From contig NZ_JANFYN010000032.1 in assembly GCF_024460475.1 (NCBI RefSeq), forward strand, positions 1-25,782: a stretch of DNA of 25,782 nt, in the 5' to 3' direction. The DNA is from Holdemanella sp. MSK.7.32 (GTDB lineage: Bacteria; Bacillota_I; Bacilli_A; Erysipelotrichales; Erysipelotrichaceae). The translations under genes were made by a program, and so were the position numbers. The notes beneath the pieces are model-generated. The model was not told the origin of the DNA, ran no database searches, and was given only the letters and a program-made list of their open reading frames with translations. Numbering within the stretch: position 1 is the first letter of the stretch; every line of letters starts with the position of its first letter. This document shows positions 23,280-25,782 of this stretch, piece after piece.

Positions 23280-23572
23280 TGATTTCAAAATTAGATGCGA
23301 ATGATTTATTAGATGTGTATGGAGACTTGTTGACTAAACGTCAAAGAGAGATATTATCTCTTTACTATGAGGAAGATTTCTCTTATACTGAAATAAGTGA
23401 GGAACTAGAGATTTCTCGTGCAGCCGCGATGGATTCGGTACATCGAGCTACGAAATTACTGGAAAAATATGAAGCAGCGATTGGTTATGTCGCTAAGAAA
23501 AAATTATTGGATTCATGGATTTTACATCATGAAGATGTTGAACAAATCGAAATATTAAAAGAAATTTTTTAG
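23279..23572 (+). CDS. ylxM: YlxM/p13-like DNA-binding protein, putative SRP accessory factor
   Basis: A 97-residue helix-turn-helix protein. LLTKRQREILSLYYEEDFSY (17-36) and TEISEELEISRAAAMDSVHR (37-56) are the UPF0122 family core, similar to sigma factor region 4. The C-terminal helix ends EQIEILKEIF. The family has about 105-115 residues, so this one is a little short. In streptococci YlxM modulates SRP GTPase activity; ylxM usually lies between ftsY and ffh. Here it follows ftsY with a one-base overlap, but the next gene is ackA, and ffh is over 20 kb upstream. Confidence 0.93.
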   Translation: MISKLDANDLLDVYGDLLTKRQREILSLYYEEDFSYTEISEELEISRAAAMDSVHRATKLLEKYEAAIGYVAKKKLLDSWILHHEDVEQIEILKEIF

Positions 23573-23584
23573 GAGGATCAAAAA

Positions 23585-24784
23585 ATGTCGATTGTTATGA
23601 GTGTTAATGCAGGAAGTTCATCTTTGAAATTCCAAGTTTTCAAAATGCCAGAAGAAGAAGTTCTAGCACAAGGAAACGTAGAACGTATTGGTTTAAACGA
23701 TTCTATTTTTGGAATGAAAGCCAATGGAGAAAAAATTGAAGAGATCTTAGATATCAAAGATCATGCAGTGGCTGTAAAAAAATTAATGGAAGCATTAATT
23801 GAACACAAAGTTGTAAATAGTTTAGAAGATATCAAAGCGATTGGTCATCGTGTTGTTCATGGTGGAGAATATTTCTCTCATTCAGTACCTGTAGATGCAG
23901 ATGTTGAAGCTAAAGTAGAAGAATTATGTGCATTAGCTCCATTACACAACCCAGCTGCATTAGTTGGATATCGTTCATTTAGAGATGCTTTACCAGAGTG
24001 TAAACACACATTCGTATTTGATACAGCATTCCACCAAAGTATGCCAGAAGAAAACTATATTTTCCCTCTTCCATATGAATATTATACTAACGATAAAGTA
24101 CGTCGTTATGGTGCTCATGGAACAAGTCATGAATATTTGACAAAACGTTTGGCTGAGCTTCAAGGAAAAACACAAGAAGAAATGAATATCATCACTTGTC
24201 ACTTAGGAAATGGTGCTAGTATTACAGCTGTTAAAAATGGTAAATCATATAAAACATCAATGGGATTCACACCTCTTGGAGGAATCATGATGGGAACTCG
24301 TTGTGGAGATATTGACCCTGCAATCGTTCCATTCTTAGAAAATAAATATGGATATACACCAGATGAAATGGATACAATCATGAATAAAAAATCGGGTATG
24401 TTAGGCGTAAGTGGAATCTCTAGTGATGGTCGTGACATTGAAGCAGCTGTCAAAGAAGGAAACCCACGTGCTATTTTAACTCAAAACGTATATGTAAATC
24501 GTATTGTCGAAGTTGTATCAGGATACTACGGATTAATGGGTGGTGCTGATGCGATTGTTTTTGCCGGTGGTATCGGTGAAAATGATTGTGCAATGCGTCA
24601 AAGAATCTGTGATGGATTATCAGCATTTGGTGTTGTTGTAAAACCAGAAGACAACGATGGAGTTCGTGGCGTTGAAAAATTATTAAGTGCTCCTGAATCA
24701 AAAATGCAAGTTTGGTTATTGCCAACAAATGAAGAATTAGTCATTGCACGTGATGCTTACAAGGATTTGATGGCTAATGCCTAA
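23585..24784 (+). CDS. ackA: Acetate kinase
   Basis: A 399-residue enzyme that turns acetyl phosphate and ADP into acetate and ATP, the energy-yielding end of fermentation. SVNAGSSSLKFQ (6-17), Arg89 in HRVVHGGEYF, Asp146 in FDTAFHQSMP, YGAHGTSHEY, HLGNGASI, MMGTRCGDIDP and GGIGEN are all typical; Arg89 and Asp146 match the known catalytic residues. TPLGG stands where many homologues have TPLEG. A strong AGGAGG site (23571-23576) overlaps the end of ylxM. Codon use is fairly biased, suggesting high expression. No pta gene is nearby. The stop lies eight bases inside the next gene. Confidence 0.97.
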   Translation: MSIVMSVNAGSSSLKFQVFKMPEEEVLAQGNVERIGLNDSIFGMKANGEKIEEILDIKDHAVAVKKLMEALIEHKVVNSLEDIKAIGHRVVHGGEYFSHSVPVDADVEAKVEELCALAPLHNPAALVGYRSFRDALPECKHTFVFDTAFHQSMPEENYIFPLPYEYYTNDKVRRYGAHGTSHEYLTKRLAELQGKTQEEMNIITCHLGNGASITAVKNGKSYKTSMGFTPLGGIMMGTRCGDIDPAIVPFLENKYGYTPDEMDTIMNKKSGMLGVSGISSDGRDIEAAVKEGNPRAILTQNVYVNRIVEVVSGYYGLMGGADAIVFAGGIGENDCAMRQRICDGLSAFGVVVKPEDNDGVRGVEKLLSAPESKMQVWLLPTNEELVIARDAYKDLMANA

Positions 24785-25709
24785 TGATATTTTAGAAAGC
24801 GTAAAAGATTTTAATACAATCACAATTTTTCGCCATGTTTTTGCTGACATGGATGCGATAGGATCACAATTTGGCTTAAAGTACTATTTAGAAAGTGCTT
24901 ATCCAAATAAAAAAATCTATTGTTTAGGTAATGATTGTCCAGTTTCACAAAGAAACAACGTACATATGGATGTTGTAGATGATGAAGTAGTAGCTTCCAG
25001 CTTAGCAATTGTTTTAGATACTTCAAATGCTGCACGCATTGATGATGACAGGTATCAATTGGCTAAAAAATCAATTCGTATAGATCATCACGTACAAGTA
25101 GAAACCATTTGTGATGAAGAATGGATTGATGATAAGGCAAGTGCCACATGTGAGTTATTAGCTTTGTATTTACAAGAAAAAAAGGCTAACATTCCTCTAC
25201 AAAGTTCTCTAATGTTATATCTTGGATTAACAGCGGACAATATTCGTTTTACAACAAATAATGTTCGTCCAGCTACATTTGATGCCGCAAAATATTTATT
25301 TGAACAAGGTGTAGATGTCACAAAAGTGGAACAATTAAACTTTTCAAAATCCATGGAAGACTATAAATATGAAACTGTTGTACGTAATCATACAGTGTTT
25401 AAAAACAAGTTCCTTTATTCAATTCTAGAATGTGAAGATTATGAAGAATTTGGTTTAAGCTTTACAGATGCGAAAGACAAAGTCTATTGTTTAGCAGGTA
25501 TCGATTGTGTTGAAATGTGGGCATTGTTTACGCGTATGGAAGATCGTGTACATTATAGTGCGTCTTTACGTTCAAGAAATATTCCAATTCGTGATGTTGC
25601 CATGGAATTTGGTGGTGGTGGTCACGAATGTGCAAGTGGAATCAAAAACTTAACACGTGATCAAGTTAATCAAATTATTGAAATTTTATCAAATCGAGAG
25701 GTAGCTTAA
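24777..25709 (+). CDS. DHH/DHHA1 family phosphoesterase (NrnA-like)
   Basis: A 310-residue phosphoesterase of the family of NrnA (oligoribonuclease and pAp phosphatase) and cyclic dinucleotide hydrolases. Metal ligands: His20, Asp24 and Asp26 in RHVFADMDAIGS (NrnA: H-N-P-D-G-D-A), Asp81 in VLDTSN, DHH at 103-105, and Asp154 in GLTADNIRF, where most relatives have a T-D-T-G-x-F type sequence. The DHHA1 domain ends with GGGGHECASG (279-288), which binds the nucleotide. Length is typical (310-325). It starts within ackA (eight-base overlap). Exact substrate (nanoRNA, pAp or pApA) cannot be told from sequence, so no symbol is given. Confidence 0.88.
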   Translation: MPNDILESVKDFNTITIFRHVFADMDAIGSQFGLKYYLESAYPNKKIYCLGNDCPVSQRNNVHMDVVDDEVVASSLAIVLDTSNAARIDDDRYQLAKKSIRIDHHVQVETICDEEWIDDKASATCELLALYLQEKKANIPLQSSLMLYLGLTADNIRFTTNNVRPATFDAAKYLFEQGVDVTKVEQLNFSKSMEDYKYETVVRNHTVFKNKFLYSILECEDYEEFGLSFTDAKDKVYCLAGIDCVEMWALFTRMEDRVHYSASLRSRNIPIRDVAMEFGGGGHECASGIKNLTRDQVNQIIEILSNREVA

Positions 25710-25725
25710 GAAGCTATCTCTTTTT
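25698..25725 (+). terminator. Terminator overlapping the end of the DHH phosphoesterase gene
   Basis: GAGGTAGCTT (25698-25707) pairs with AAGCTATCTC (25711-25720), one G-T pair, loop AAG; five T follow (25721-25725). The stop TAA (25707-25709) lies in the loop. The remaining 57 bases show only a purine-rich AAGGGG at the window edge that may be a ribosome site of a gene further on. Confidence 0.85.
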
Positions 25726-25782
25726 CTGGCGCAATAAATTTGGATGGGGTTATGTGAATTTGCTCTCCAAGAATTTAAGGGG

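Noticed and set aside
1..25782. Mycoplasma-type genetic code
   Set aside because: UGA ends dprA, uppS and the hemolysin III-type gene at family-typical ends; tryptophan is coded by TGG in the genes read.
1..25782. CRISPR arrays, insertion sequences, tRNA genes, T-boxes, or a defence or toxin-antitoxin system
   Set aside because: No regular repeats, transposase, tRNA-like cloverleaf or T-box specifier pattern was seen on reading both strands; the window is nearly filled with core genes.

Overview
This is a run of core genes from a low-GC Gram-positive bacterium (Bacillota). The best guess is a member of the Erysipelotrichia or a close relative. Reasons: coding is AT-rich; Shine-Dalgarno sites of the AAGGAGG type are common; and the classic Firmicute order ffh-rpsP-khpA-rimM-trmD-rplS-lepB-rbgA-rnhB-dprA-topA-trmFO-xerC-rpsB-tsf-pyrH-frr-uppS-cdsA-rasP is intact. 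Several short family members (SMC of 975 residues, DprA of 243) and the placement of ylxM away from ffh fit a lineage near the Mollicutes. UGA is used as a real stop (uppS, dprA and the minus-strand gene), so the mycoplasma code does not apply. The species-level guess is inference from gene order and sizes only.

Layout. Bases 1-55 are the 3' end of a 5S rRNA gene and its T-run, so an rRNA operon lies just upstream. A family 2 glycosyltransferase and a GNAT acetyltransferase (138-1558) sit between the rRNA operon and ffh. From 1593 to 18584 follows one long same-strand block: protein targeting (ffh, lepB), ribosomal proteins S16, L19 and S2, ribosome and tRNA maturation (khpA, rimM, trmD, rbgA, trmFO), elongation and recycling factors (tsf, frr), DNA processing (rnhB, dprA, topA, xerC), and nucleotide, lipid and envelope functions (pyrH, uppS, cdsA, rasP). 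A single minus-strand gene, a hemolysin III/PAQR-type membrane protein (18628-19290), interrupts it. A second plus-strand block, 19393-25709, holds smc-ftsY-ylxM-ackA and a DHH phosphoesterase, with overlapping or nearly touching genes.

The genes work together in co-translational export (Ffh, FtsY, YlxM, LepB, RasP), ribosome production, and envelope lipid supply (UppS, CdsA). The large blocks are cut by intrinsic terminators and restarted by promoters before rpsP, rplS, topA, rpsB, pyrH and smc. Several terminators overlap the stop codon of the upstream gene and end at the start region of the next one. The rplS and rpsB transcripts carry structured leaders that look autoregulatory.

I did not find a new multi-gene system. 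The most interesting signals are regulatory: the rpsB leader with a repeated heptamer able to pair next to the ribosome-binding region, the terminators embedded between operon genes, a promoter that reuses a terminator arm, and a probable leaderless transcript for the minus-strand gene. No gene-free stretch exceeds 300 bases.
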